Source of the DNA: an uncultured Winogradskyella sp.
GTDB lineage: Bacteria > Bacteroidota > Bacteroidia > Flavobacteriales > Flavobacteriaceae
Direction of reading: 5' to 3'
Length of the DNA: 64,000 bases
NCBI GenBank assembly: GCA_913055905.1
Contig: CAJXLB010000001.1
Coordinates: forward strand, 682,001 to 746,000
In this document: positions 24,595 through 33,290 of the stretch, one piece after another
Numbering within the stretch: position 1 is the stretch's first letter
Layout of the letters: the number at the start of each line of letters is the position of its first letter
Made by a program: the position numbers and the translations under genes
The notes under the pieces: generated by a model
Seen by the model: the letters and a program-made list of their open reading frames with translations, nothing else
What the model was told of the DNA's origin: nothing
Database searches by the model: none

Positions 24595-27588
24595 ATGCGA
24601 TACAACTTCAACGACATTGAGAAAAAGTGGCAAAAAGAATGGGCCAAAAGAGGGACATTCAAGGCATCCAACTCAAGCGATAAGCCCAAGTATTATGTTT
24701 TGGATATGTTTCCCTATCCAAGTGGTGCTGGTCTTCACGTTGGGCATCCTTTAGGTTACATTGCCAGTGATATTTATGCGAGGTACAAACGCCACAAGGG
24801 TTTTAACGTATTGCATCCCATGGGTTATGATAGTTTTGGCTTACCTGCCGAACAATATGCCATTCAGACAGGGCAGCATCCTGCAGTTACTACGGAAGAA
24901 AATATTAAAACCTATAGAAGGCAACTCGACCAGATAGGATTTTCCTTTGATTGGAGTCGCGAAGTGCGTACATCAGACCCAAAATATTACAAATGGACCC
25001 AGTGGATCTTTATCCAGTTGTTTGAATCTTGGTATAATAAGGATACGGATAAAGCAGAGGCCATTGAGACTTTGATAGAAAAATTTGAAACCGATGGAAA
25101 TACGTCTGTGAATGCCGCTTGCGATGACGATGTCGTGGCGTTCTCAGCCGAGGAATGGACGGCTTTTTCTTCGGAACAACAGCAAGAAACCCTTCTGAAA
25201 TATAGATTGACCTATCTCGCAGAGACCGAAGTGAATTGGTGTCCTGCTCTAGGAACGGTTCTGGCCAATGACGAAATTGTAAATGGTGTGTCGGAGCGTG
25301 GCGGCCATCCAGTGATTCGCAAGAAAATGACCCAATGGAGTATGCGTATTTCGGCCTATGCAGAACGCTTGCTTCAAGGCTTGGACACTATAGATTGGAC
25401 GGATTCCCTAAAGGAAAGTCAGCGTAACTGGATTGGCAAATCCGTAGGAGCTGCCGTTAGCTTTAATGTCAAAGACCACGATGCTACTATTGAAGTCTTT
25501 ACGACGCGACCAGATACCATTTTTGGAGTGTCGTTTATGACCTTGGCACCAGAGCATGAGTTGGTCTCAAAAATTACTACCGAAGCCCAAAAAGCCGAAG
25601 TAGAAGCTTATGTAGAGGCTACCGCAAAACGTTCGGAGCGCGATCGTATGGCCGATGTAAAAACCATTTCGGGAGTGTTTACAGGTGCCTATGCAGAGCA
25701 TCCATTCACTAAAGAACCTATTCCTATTTGGATTGGCGATTATGTCTTAGCGAGCTATGGGACAGGAGCGGTAATGGCCGTTCCCTGTGGCGACCAACGC
25801 GATTATGATTTTGCGAAGCATTTTAATATTCCTATTCCCAATATTTTTGATGGTTTAGATATTTCTGAAGAAGCCTTTACGTCCAAGGAAAATGTAAAAA
25901 TTGGCAATAGTGATTTCCTTAATGGCCTCAATTTTAAAAAGGCTACCAAACGCGTCATTTACGAATTGGAACAGCTGGGTCAAGGTGAAGGTAAAACCAA
26001 CTACCGCTTAAGAGATGCGGTGTTCTCGCGTCAACGTTATTGGGGCGAACCCTTCCCTGTCTATTATGTCAATGGCATGCCACAAATGATAGATGAAAAA
26101 CATTTACCGTTAACACTTCCCGAAGTTGAAAAGTACTTGCCAACGGAAGAAGGCGAACCACCATTAGGACGCGCTGAGGTTTGGGCCTGGGATACCCAAA
26201 AGAATAAGGTTGTCAGTTCGAGTGCAGTCGATAACGAAACCATTTTCCCACTTGAATTGAATACGATGCCAGGTTGGGCAGGCTCTTCTTGGTACTTCTT
26301 TAGATATATGGAAGATGCCAAGCGAGACGAAACTTTTGCAAGTGAAGAAGCCTTAAAGTATTGGGAAAATGTGGACCTATACATTGGTGGTAGCGAGCAT
26401 GCTACTGGCCACCTGTTGTATGCGCGTTTTTGGGTGAAGTTTTTATACGATAGAGGTTTTGTTTCCATTGATGAGCCGTTTAAAAAGCTCATTAACCAAG
26501 GGATGATTTTGGGGACAAGTGCTTTTGTTTATAAAATTACAAGATTACACTTTTCAAAAGATGAAAATGATGAATTTGAATTTTCAATGAACTTTTTCAG
26601 TCTGAATAAAAAAATAAATCATTTCATATCCGCAGGAATTGAGTATAATCAAAAAAACCTAAAGGAACTCTTCATAAAGAGTAGACCAAAAACTGAAAAG
26701 GCATTAGAGCTATACGAACGTGTAAAATCAGACTTAGATAAATACTCAATAAAAGCAGCAATAATTCCTATTCATGCTGATGTATCAATGGTAAATTCTT
26801 CTGATGAACTCAATATTGAAGATTTCAAAAATTGGAGAATAGAATTCAAAGATTCCATATTCATTACTGAAGAAGACGGTACGTTTAAAGTAAAACGCGA
26901 TGTGGAAAAAATGTCCAAATCCAAATACAATGTGGTAAACCCAGACGATATTGTAGCAGATTACGGCGCAGATAGTTTGCGTTTGTACGAAATGTTTCTT
27001 GGGCCCTTGGAGCAATATAAACCTTGGAATACAGCCGGAATTACAGGTGTTCATAGTTTCCTTAAAAAACTTTGGAAGTTGTACAACGACGACAATGGTT
27101 CTAAAGTGACTGACAATGAGCCAACAAAGGACAACTTAAAAACGCTACACAAAACCATAAAGAAGGTAGAGGAAGACATTGAGAACTTCTCATTTAATAC
27201 CTCGGTATCTACCTTTATGATTGCGGTTAACGAGTTAACGGCCCAAAAGTGCAGTAGCAGAGCTATTTTGGAGCCATTGCTCATTCTTATTTCACCTTAC
27301 GCACCGCATATCGCAGAGGAGTTATGGGAGCAATTAGGCCATACCCAGTCTATAGCAACAGCGCCATTCCCTAAATTTGAGGAAAAGTATGTTATAGAAA
27401 GTACAAAAAACTATCCTATTTCCTTTAATGGTAAAATGCGCTTTACGCTTGAGTTGCCTTTGGATATGAGTAAGGAAGACATCGAAAAAACGGTTTTGGC
27501 TTACGAAAAGACCCAAGAGCAATTACAAGGACGCACGCCTAAAAAGGTGATTGTGGTTCCTGGGAAAATTGTAAATATTGTTGGTTAA
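24595..27588 (+). CDS. leuS: Leucyl-tRNA synthetase
   Basis: It charges tRNA-Leu. The 997-residue protein has the class-I HIGH motif as HVGH (residues 48-51), the CP1 editing domain with [13 protein letters not shown] and [19 protein letters not shown], the KMSKS loop (772-776), and an anticodon-binding helical domain. Bacteroidota enzymes carry an extra acidic segment before the zinc/CP1 region (residues about 150-200), which is here. Unusually, a further insert of about 60 residues lies between [12 protein letters not shown] (from about residue 640) and [16 protein letters not shown]; its codons are more A/T-rich than the flanks (about 26530-26880). This falls in or near the leucine-specific region just before KMSKS. 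The rest looks intact, so the enzyme is probably functional. Confidence 0.96.
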   Translation: MRYNFNDIEKKWQKEWAKRGTFKASNSSDKPKYYVLDMFPYPSGAGLHVGHPLGYIASDIYARYKRHKGFNVLHPMGYDSFGLPAEQYAIQTGQHPAVTTEENIKTYRRQLDQIGFSFDWSREVRTSDPKYYKWTQWIFIQLFESWYNKDTDKAEAIETLIEKFETDGNTSVNAACDDDVVAFSAEEWTAFSSEQQQETLLKYRLTYLAETEVNWCPALGTVLANDEIVNGVSERGGHPVIRKKMTQWSMRISAYAERLLQGLDTIDWTDSLKESQRNWIGKSVGAAVSFNVKDHDATIEVFTTRPDTIFGVSFMTLAPEHELVSKITTEAQKAEVEAYVEATAKRSERDRMADVKTISGVFTGAYAEHPFTKEPIPIWIGDYVLASYGTGAVMAVPCGDQRDYDFAKHFNIPIPNIFDGLDISEEAFTSKENVKIGNSDFLNGLNFKKATKRVIYELEQLGQGEGKTNYRLRDAVFSRQRYWGEPFPVYYVNGMPQMIDEKHLPLTLPEVEKYLPTEEGEPPLGRAEVWAWDTQKNKVVSSSAVDNETIFPLELNTMPGWAGSSWYFFRYMEDAKRDETFASEEALKYWENVDLYIGGSEHATGHLLYARFWVKFLYDRGFVSIDEPFKKLINQGMILGTSAFVYKITRLHFSKDENDEFEFSMNFFSLNKKINHFISAGIEYNQKNLKELFIKSRPKTEKALELYERVKSDLDKYSIKAAIIPIHADVSMVNSSDELNIEDFKNWRIEFKDSIFITEEDGTFKVKRDVEKMSKSKYNVVNPDDIVADYGADSLRLYEMFLGPLEQYKPWNTAGITGVHSFLKKLWKLYNDDNGSKVTDNEPTKDNLKTLHKTIKKVEEDIENFSFNTSVSTFMIAVNELTAQKCSSRAILEPLLILISPYAPHIAEELWEQLGHTQSIATAPFPKFEEKYVIESTKNYPISFNGKMRFTLELPLDMSKEDIEKTVLAYEKTQEQLQGRTPKKVIVVPGKIVNIVG

Positions 27589-27603
27589 AATAAATTAAGC
27601 GCT

Positions 27604-27996
27604 TTGAAAAAATTTCTGGCCCTATTGGGTCGTTTAATGCTAATCTTATCGTGTTCAAGTGACGATAATGATGAGGTGGATAGAATTGTTGGTAAATGGC
27701 AAATGACAGCCCGTTTTGAATCTGGTGTAGAAGTAGAAGTGGGCTGTTCACAGTGCACTTTTACAGAGTATAAGTCCAACGGCAGATTTGGTGGAGATTA
27801 TATAGATTTACAAAACACACCAGATGAATGTGCAACTTTGACATTCACAGAATTACTATGGAGTAGGGTTGGTGTTAATAATTATAATTTTGGAAGCGGT
27901 GATAATGTGTTTTCTACTGGCTATTTTGAGGGTGAGAATTTACTAGTTGAGCCAGTGGACCTGCCATATCAATGGGTCTATTCCCGATTGGATTAA
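27604..27996 (+). CDS. Lipocalin-like lipoprotein, possibly decaying
   Basis: A 130-residue frame that starts with TTG 15 bases after leuS. The N-terminus reads as a lipoprotein signal (MKKFLALLGRLMLILSC) followed by SSDDNDEVDRIVGKWQMTAR, typical of small lipocalin-like lipoproteins of Flavobacteriaceae. One Arg falls in the middle of the hydrophobic core, which is unusual. The body has a few beta-strands and Cys residues (VGCSQCTFTEYKSNGRFGG). Function is unknown. The odd signal and the TTG start leave open that this is a weakly expressed or degenerating copy. Confidence 0.55.
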   Translation: MKKFLALLGRLMLILSCSSDDNDEVDRIVGKWQMTARFESGVEVEVGCSQCTFTEYKSNGRFGGDYIDLQNTPDECATLTFTELLWSRVGVNNYNFGSGDNVFSTGYFEGENLLVEPVDLPYQWVYSRLD

Positions 27997-28338
27997 ACCC
28001 TTTAAGGAAACCTGAGTCTTTTAGACATGACTTTTGTCTGCACTATTCTTAGAATTTAGTGGAGAGTATAGAGCCATCCTATAATAGTTAAGCGTTTTAA
28101 AAAAGATGAGATAAATAGGAAATCCTTCTTTGTTGAATTTTCACTTAATCGAATTTATGTTTCCTACGTCTATTAATGTATTTCTTTGATAATGAGCACT
28201 TTTTTGAGAAAATCAAAAAATAGGGACGAAAAAATAAATTTTCTATAAAAATGCCCTTCCAAAGCCCATAAAATTTGTTTTGCTCATTTTTTTAATGGTA
28301 CTTTCTTACTGCTATTAAATTCTAATCAACAGTTTAAA
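27997..28338. other. 342-base intergenic region before ald
   Basis: No coding frame, tRNA or convincing terminator is visible. The stretch is A/T-rich in its second half. The motif TTTTGCTC near 28278 and TACTTTCT near 28305 may be a weak promoter for ald, but they match the Bacteroidota consensus poorly. Confidence 0.4.
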
Positions 28339-29442
28339 ATGAAAATCGGAGTACCCAAGGAAATCAAGAACAATGAAAACCGTGTTGGTATGACACCTGC
28401 TGGCGTTTTCGAATTAACCAAAAACAATCATGAAGTTTATGTACAGAAAAGTGCTGGTTTAGGCAGTGGCTTTTTTGACGAAGATTACATGGAAGTTGGA
28501 GCAATAGTTTTAGATACTATTGAAGAGGTCTATGCTTCAGCAGATATGATTGTAAAAGTAAAAGAACCTATAGAGAAGGAGTATCCGCTTATAAAATCAC
28601 ATCATGTGGTCTTTACTTACTTTCATTTTGCTTCAAGCGAAACCTTAACCAAAGCCATGATAAAAAGTGGTGCTGTTTGTATTGCGTACGAAACCGTAGA
28701 GTGTGATAATGGGACCTTACCCTTACTCACACCAATGTCTGAAGTTGCGGGTCGTATGGCCATTCAGCAAGGAGCAAAATATTTGGAGAAACCAATTAAG
28801 GGACGTGGTGTACTTTTAGGAGGCGTGCCAGGAGTGCCTCCAGGAAAAGTATTGGTTCTAGGTGCTGGAACAGTTGGCATTCAAGCCGCAAAAATGGCTG
28901 CTGGTTTGGGAGCTCATGTTACCATTATGGATATTAATATGAAACAGTTACGCTATGTCAATGATGTAATGCCCAATCATGTCGTTACGGAGTTTTCTAG
29001 TGAATTCAATATCAGAAATAGAATAAAGGACCATGATCTAATCGTTGGTGGTGTTTTAATAAAAGGAGCAAAAGCACCAAAGTTAATTACACGAGATATG
29101 CTTAAGGAAATGCGTCCAGGAACTGTCATTGTGGATGTGGCTGTAGATCAAGGTGGTTGTATAGAAACCACTAAGCCTACTACCCATGAGGATCCTACCT
29201 ATATAATTGATGATGTGGTACATTACTGTGTGGCAAATATGCCTGGCGCTGTGCCATACACGTCTACCTTGGCCTTAACCAATGTAACGTTACCTTATGT
29301 CTTAAAACTAGCCAATCAAGGTTGGGAGAAGGCCTGTAAGAACGATGAGAGTCTTTCCAAAGGGCTCAATGTTGTTAAGGGTAAGATTGTTTATGAGGAA
29401 ATTGCCGAAGCCTTTAACTGGTCTGTTGATGCTATGGCCTAA
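28339..29442 (+). CDS. ald: Alanine dehydrogenase
   Basis: A cytoplasmic NAD-dependent enzyme that interconverts L-alanine with pyruvate and ammonia. The 367-residue protein starts MKIGVPKEIKNNENRVGMTP, has the substrate Lys in MIVKVKEPIEKEY and the catalytic His in FTYFHFASS, and a Rossmann fold with VLGAGTVGIQAAKMAAGLGA and IMDIN for NAD. The C-terminal NMPGAVPYTSTLALTN is also family-typical. The length is standard. The upstream region is long and could carry regulation, but no operator is evident. Together with the AGCS symporter this cell appears able to take up and deaminate alanine. Confidence 0.96.
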   Translation: MKIGVPKEIKNNENRVGMTPAGVFELTKNNHEVYVQKSAGLGSGFFDEDYMEVGAIVLDTIEEVYASADMIVKVKEPIEKEYPLIKSHHVVFTYFHFASSETLTKAMIKSGAVCIAYETVECDNGTLPLLTPMSEVAGRMAIQQGAKYLEKPIKGRGVLLGGVPGVPPGKVLVLGAGTVGIQAAKMAAGLGAHVTIMDINMKQLRYVNDVMPNHVVTEFSSEFNIRNRIKDHDLIVGGVLIKGAKAPKLITRDMLKEMRPGTVIVDVAVDQGGCIETTKPTTHEDPTYIIDDVVHYCVANMPGAVPYTSTLALTNVTLPYVLKLANQGWEKACKNDESLSKGLNVVKGKIVYEEIAEAFNWSVDAMA

Positions 29443-29455
29443 AAGGTTTTGTACG

Positions 29456-29463
29456 TATATTTG
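29456..29463 (+). promoter_or_regulatory. -7 box for the secreted protein at 29478
   Basis: TATATTTG is a perfect TAnnTTTG box 14 bases before the ATG. Confidence 0.4.
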
Positions 29464-29477
29464 AGTCAAAACAAAAT

Positions 29478-30008
29478 ATGAAAACTATAATAAGAATCAT
29501 CGTTTTGAGTGTTACTATTAATTTGGGAGCTCAGAACGGTGATTTTGTTTTTCCTGACGACGCTCTGGGTATTTACAAAGGTGATTTAGTGGTTGAAAAT
29601 AGTAATGGCAAAGAAATTTATGGTATGGAGTTTCATTTGCAACCCACTGATAGCCTCGGTAACTATACGTATAAAATTGTTTACATAGCGGACGGGAATA
29701 GGCAAGAACGTAATTATAATCTCATTGCAAAAGATACTTCAAGGGGAGAGTATGTTGTAGATGAAAACAACGGTATCTTGTTGCCGGCTAAATTATTTGG
29801 CAATCGTTTATATAGTATTTTCGAAGTTCAGAATAGTTTACTCATTACTACCGAAACCTTTTTTGAGGATTATATGCTATTTGAGATTGTCTTTTCAAAT
29901 ACATCTGGAGCAATGGTCTCAGGAGCTACTGAAGAGGACGTACCCAAAGTAACCTCATATCCTGTTACCGTCTCACAGCGCGCTAAGCTGATAAAGGTTA
30001 AAAACTGA
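29478..30008 (+). CDS. Secreted protein, unknown function
   Basis: A 176-residue protein with a signal peptide (MKTIIRIIVLSVTINLGAQ) and a beta-rich body (DALGIYKGDLVVENSNGKEI, NYTYKIVYIADGNRQERNYN). The opening resembles proteins that bind or act around a lipocalin-like fold, but I cannot assign a family. It is likely periplasmic or extracellular. It stands between ald and the zinc peptidase gene with a -7 box of its own. Confidence 0.55.
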   Translation: MKTIIRIIVLSVTINLGAQNGDFVFPDDALGIYKGDLVVENSNGKEIYGMEFHLQPTDSLGNYTYKIVYIADGNRQERNYNLIAKDTSRGEYVVDENNGILLPAKLFGNRLYSIFEVQNSLLITTETFFEDYMLFEIVFSNTSGAMVSGATEEDVPKVTSYPVTVSQRAKLIKVKN

Positions 30009-30084
30009 CAAAATTTCTTAACTTCACTTTGGCTTATTATTTGCTGACACTTTACTAAATTTACACAAATAATTTAATGAAAAT

Positions 30085-30780
30085 ATGTTAGGATATTATA
30101 TACTTATAGGAGGCATTGCTTTAGTAAGTTGGTTGGTGAGCAGTAAGTTAAAACAGAAGTTTGCTTACTATTCTAAACGTCAATTGAGTAATGGTATGTC
30201 TGGGCGAGAAATAGCTGAAAAAATGCTAGCTGATAATGGCATCTATGATGTTGAGGTCATTTCTGTAAGAGGACAGTTAACGGACCACTATAACCCAAAG
30301 AATAAAACGGTGAATCTGAGTGAAGCCGTTTATAACCAAAGAAATGCTGCTGCTGCTGCAGTAGCTGCTCATGAAGTAGGTCACGCCGTACAACACGCAC
30401 AAGCTTATGGCGCATTGCAAATGCGATCAGCCTTAGTACCTGTTGTAAGTGTAACCTCTGGGATGTCTCAATGGTTGGTTATCGGAGGCTTGATTCTTGG
30501 TGCTGCTGCCGGCGTTGGTATGGGCTATTGGATTGCTGTTGCTGGGTTGGTTTTTATGGGATTTGCAACGTTGTTCAGCTTTATTACACTACCTGTTGAA
30601 TACGATGCGAGTAACAGAGCCTTGGCTTGGTTAAAAACCAAAAACATGGTAAATCAGCAAGAATATGAAGGAGCGGAAGATGCCTTAAAATGGGCAGCTA
30701 GAACATATCTTGTCGCAGCAATAGGAGCGTTGGCATCTCTTTTATATTGGGCTTTACAGGTCTTTGGTGGAAGAGATTAA
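30085..30780 (+). CDS. Membrane zinc metallopeptidase (YugP family)
   Basis: A 231-residue inner-membrane peptidase. The zinc motif HEVGH (AAHEVGHAVQHAQAYGALQM, near residues 97-101) is intact, with a third acidic ligand likely in VEYDASNRALAWL near residue 175. An N-terminal helix and two central hydrophobic segments (VIGGLILGAAAGVGMGYWIA and LVFMGFATLFSFITLP) anchor it. The family (DUF2268/YugP-like, M48-related) probably degrades or processes membrane proteins; the substrate is unknown. A strong terminator follows. Confidence 0.87.
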   Translation: MLGYYILIGGIALVSWLVSSKLKQKFAYYSKRQLSNGMSGREIAEKMLADNGIYDVEVISVRGQLTDHYNPKNKTVNLSEAVYNQRNAAAAAVAAHEVGHAVQHAQAYGALQMRSALVPVVSVTSGMSQWLVIGGLILGAAAGVGMGYWIAVAGLVFMGFATLFSFITLPVEYDASNRALAWLKTKNMVNQQEYEGAEDALKWAARTYLVAAIGALASLLYWALQVFGGRD

Positions 30781-30809
30781 TTGCGAGAAATTCAAAGTTT
30801 ATTATAAAT

Positions 30810-30833
30810 AGCCCTCACCTTGAGGGCTTTTTT
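30810..30833 (+). terminator. Terminator after the zinc peptidase gene
   Basis: AGCCCTCA (30810-30817) pairs with TGAGGGCT (30821-30828) with a three-base loop and a T-run that touches the stop codon of the convergent Lrp-type gene. Confidence 0.8.
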
Positions 30834-31302
30834 AGATCTTAATTTGTCTGTCAATTTGTTGCTGTAAGGAAATGAAAGTTTCCGTGCGTGAAACACCTGT
30901 AATACTTTGAATTTGAGTGTTGAGAACATGCATTAAATGCTCATTATTCTTTGATAAAATCTTAATGAAAATACTCCACTCACCTGTGGTATAATGGCAT
31001 TCTATAACTTCAGGTACTTTTTTGAGCTGCTTTACGGCATCAGGATTACTCACAGCTTTGTCCAAATAAACCCCTACAAAAGCCATGGTCGTATAACCTA
31101 AAACTTTCGGATTGACTATAAACTTAGACCCAGCCAACAAGCCAGATTTTTCCAATTTTTTTAGACGTTGATGGATGGCTGCACCAGATATGCCAACATT
31201 TCGTGCAATTTCTAGGATAGGTGTTCTGGCGTCCTCCATTAAGGCTCTTAATATCTTCTTGTCAATACCATCGATGTAAATACCTTTACTATCAATTTTC
31301 AT
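30832..31302 (-). CDS. Lrp/AsnC-family transcriptional regulator
   Basis: A 156-residue DNA-binding protein. The N-terminal winged helix-turn-helix (IDKKILRALMEDARTPILEI through SGAAIHQRLKKLEKSGLL) is followed by the RAM ligand domain (AFVGVYLDKAVSNPDAVKQL, ECHYTTGEWSIFIKILSKNN, TGVSRTETFISL), which typically binds an amino acid. It lies 88 bases downstream of the saccharopine-dehydrogenase-like gene on the same strand, so lysine or a related amino acid is a plausible effector and the enzyme gene a plausible target. That link is inference from position. Confidence 0.9.
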   Translation of the reverse strand: MKIDSKGIYIDGIDKKILRALMEDARTPILEIARNVGISGAAIHQRLKKLEKSGLLAGSKFIVNPKVLGYTTMAFVGVYLDKAVSNPDAVKQLKKVPEVIECHYTTGEWSIFIKILSKNNEHLMHVLNTQIQSITGVSRTETFISLQQQIDRQIKI

Positions 31303-31390
31303 GTAATGCAGTTTTTGATTTGAAAGCTAAAAGTAAGGAATCAACAGCAAATTGAAATTAAAAAGCACCAATACCTTAAATCTATTTAGA

Positions 31391-32755
31391 CTACAGGTTA
31401 AGTGGATTATAACCTAGATAAGGAACTTTCTTTTCCGTGAAGGCCACGCCATAGGATTCCAATTCTTTTAAAATAGGCTTATAGACTTCTCTCGTGATAG
31501 GAATTTGAACACCAGGTGTTACAATTTTCTTGTTTAAGATGTCTAACGTCGCCATGGCAACGGGTAGACCTACTGTCTTGGACATTGCTGTGTAGGTTTG
31601 GTCTTCACCTAAGACAACCATAGTGGCATCAATTTGGTGTTTTTTTCCGTCAAGCTCGTAGCCAAACTTGTGATACATGACAATCATGTCTTTATCGTCC
31701 TTACTGAGAGTCCAGCTATCCATTAAAATTTTTTGAAGGATTTGAGCTGGTGTACCATTCTTAACACCTACTTTTTTGTCTGGGTTGAATAAATCGAGTT
31801 CCAAGAATTTATCCCAAATAAGGTCATCTTGGTCAATTTTTAAGGCATGCCTAAATTTTAATTCTACGGAGTCCGTTGGGCTGTAGGGTAAAAAGGCATT
31901 AACAAAATCCCTATAACTCATATTGGCACTATCTTCAATGGTATAACTGTCGTCCGTCATGCCCAGTTGCACGAAGACATTCCATGCCCTACTGAATCCA
32001 ACACGCCTCATAGTACCTCTATACAAGGTCTTTGCATGGTCCAAACCATAAGCATGTTGATATTTAAGCGAATCTCGGTTGGCATAAGCTTCGAATCTAC
32101 CATAGCCTTCTACATCTAAAAATTCCGTTCTTCTGAATAAACGGTGATACGGTATGTATTTAAATTGGTTCTCTTGCAAAAATTTGGCGGCACCTCCTTG
32201 TCCTGCTACCACCACATTTCTAGGGTTCCAAGTAAATTTATAGTTCCATAGGTTGTTATCGCTTTGAGGTGCCACCAATCCGCCCGTAAAGGATTCAAAC
32301 AAAATCATTTTACCACCATTATCTCGTATGCGATCAATGACCTGCATAGCGCTCATGTGGTCTATCCCTGGATCAACACCAATTTCGTTCATAAAAATGA
32401 GACCTTTAGATTTGGCGGCTGTGTCCAGCTCCTGCATTTCATTACTTACATAAGAGGCAGTAACCATATGTTTACCGAGCTTTATGCAATCTTTGGCTAC
32501 CTCGATGTGGAACCTGGCTGGAAGCATTGAAACGACAATATCAGCATTAGTTATGGCTTCAGATCTGGCTTCAGCATTAAAAATATCGAGATGAATGGCT
32601 TTAGAGTTAGGATGGCCATTTAAAAGCATTATGGCATTATCTAGATGGATGTCACCAATGGTGATGTGTAGATTTTCGCTCTCAGATTTGTCTAGAAAGT
32701 ATTTAATTAAATAAGATGATGATTTGCCTGCGCCAATGACTAAAATCTTTCGCAT
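31391..32755 (-). CDS. Saccharopine dehydrogenase-like NAD(P)-dependent enzyme
   Basis: A 454-residue cytoplasmic enzyme with an N-terminal Rossmann motif (KILVIGAGKSSSYLIKYFL), ADIVVSMLPARFHIEVAKDC, and EIGVDPGIDHMSAMQVID, all of the LYS9/saccharopine reductase type. In Flavobacteriaceae this protein is usually taken to act in saccharopine-pathway lysine breakdown, forming glutamate and aminoadipate semialdehyde; the direction here is not shown. It precedes the Lrp-type regulator gene on the same strand and is divergent from DUF423. A perfect AT-rich palindrome lies in the divergent promoter region. Confidence 0.88.
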   Translation of the reverse strand: MRKILVIGAGKSSSYLIKYFLDKSESENLHITIGDIHLDNAIMLLNGHPNSKAIHLDIFNAEARSEAITNADIVVSMLPARFHIEVAKDCIKLGKHMVTASYVSNEMQELDTAAKSKGLIFMNEIGVDPGIDHMSAMQVIDRIRDNGGKMILFESFTGGLVAPQSDNNLWNYKFTWNPRNVVVAGQGGAAKFLQENQFKYIPYHRLFRRTEFLDVEGYGRFEAYANRDSLKYQHAYGLDHAKTLYRGTMRRVGFSRAWNVFVQLGMTDDSYTIEDSANMSYRDFVNAFLPYSPTDSVELKFRHALKIDQDDLIWDKFLELDLFNPDKKVGVKNGTPAQILQKILMDSWTLSKDDKDMIVMYHKFGYELDGKKHQIDATMVVLGEDQTYTAMSKTVGLPVAMATLDILNKKIVTPGVQIPITREVYKPILKELESYGVAFTEKKVPYLGYNPLNL

Positions 32756-32771
32756 AATAGCTTAATATGTC

Positions 32772-32779
32772 TAATTTTG
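32772..32779 (+). promoter_or_regulatory. -7 box for the DUF423 gene
   Basis: TAATTTTG is a perfect TAnnTTTG element, giving a leader of about 55 bases before the ATG at 32836. Confidence 0.4.
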
Positions 32780-32785
32780 TAAGCA

Positions 32786-32793
32786 CGAATGTA
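32786..32793 (-). promoter_or_regulatory. Possible -7 box for the saccharopine dehydrogenase-like gene
   Basis: On the minus strand the sequence is TACATTCG, one base from TAnnTTTG, 30 bases before the start at 32755. Confidence 0.3.
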
Positions 32794-32794
32794 A

Positions 32795-32813
32795 TAAATA
32801 CACAATGTATTTA
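32795..32813. promoter_or_regulatory. AT-rich palindrome in the divergent promoter region
   Basis: TAAATACA and TGTATTTA are perfect inverted halves around a CAA centre. The site lies directly upstream of the minus-strand -7 box, where a bound protein would block the -33 region. An Lrp-type regulator, encoded downstream on the same strand, is a candidate binder. Alternatively it is a hairpin in the DUF423 leader. Confidence 0.35.
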
Positions 32814-32835
32814 CTATGTAAAAGTTGCTATACTT

Positions 32836-33225
32836 ATGAACAAAAAATTACTGCTTACAGGAGCTCTTTTTGGCATTTTTGGTATTATTTTAGGTGCCTT
32901 TGCAGCCCATGGATTGGAAAAACTTGTTGATGAAGAAGCTATCGCTTCATTTGAAACAGGAGTTCGCTATCAAATGTATCATGCTTTTCTTTTGTTGGTT
33001 TTAGGCAGTACGTCCTTTTTAAACAAAAAGTATAAATCAGTGGTCTATTATCTTACTGTAGTTGGAATCTTGTTCTTCTCAGGTTCTATTTATGGGCTTG
33101 CTACAAATAGTCTATCTTCCTTCGACTTTACTTCGATAGCGCTTATAACACCGTTCGGAGGTTTGCTTTTAATTTTGGCATGGGTACTGATCTTTATCGG
33201 CATTATAAGGAAGGAAGTCGATTAA
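32836..33225 (+). CDS. DUF423 membrane protein
   Basis: A 129-residue polytopic membrane protein with four hydrophobic helices and the family N-terminus (LTGALFGIFGIILGAFAAHG LEKL) plus FETGVRYQMYHAFLLLVLG and TPFGGLLLILAWVLI. It belongs to DUF423 (YwdK/YgdD-like); the role is unknown. I chose the ATG at 32836 rather than one at 32767 because the extra 23 residues are not hydrophobic, include the AT-rich palindrome, and are not part of the family. Confidence 0.85.
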   Translation: MNKKLLLTGALFGIFGIILGAFAAHGLEKLVDEEAIASFETGVRYQMYHAFLLLVLGSTSFLNKKYKSVVYYLTVVGILFFSGSIYGLATNSLSSFDFTSIALITPFGGLLLILAWVLIFIGIIRKEVD

Positions 33226-33259
33226 TCCTTCTGGGCTATATGGTTTTAAAATAAAGTCT

Positions 33260-33267
33260 TAATTTTG
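33260..33267 (+). promoter_or_regulatory. -7 box for pckA
   Basis: TAATTTTG is a perfect TAnnTTTG element 23 bases before the ATG at 33291. Confidence 0.5.
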
Positions 33268-33290
33268 CCCCTTTAATTAAAACGATAATT

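Noticed and set aside
26064..26492. A 142-residue frame antisense to leuS.
   Set aside because: It is the shadow of strongly conserved LeuRS coding sequence.
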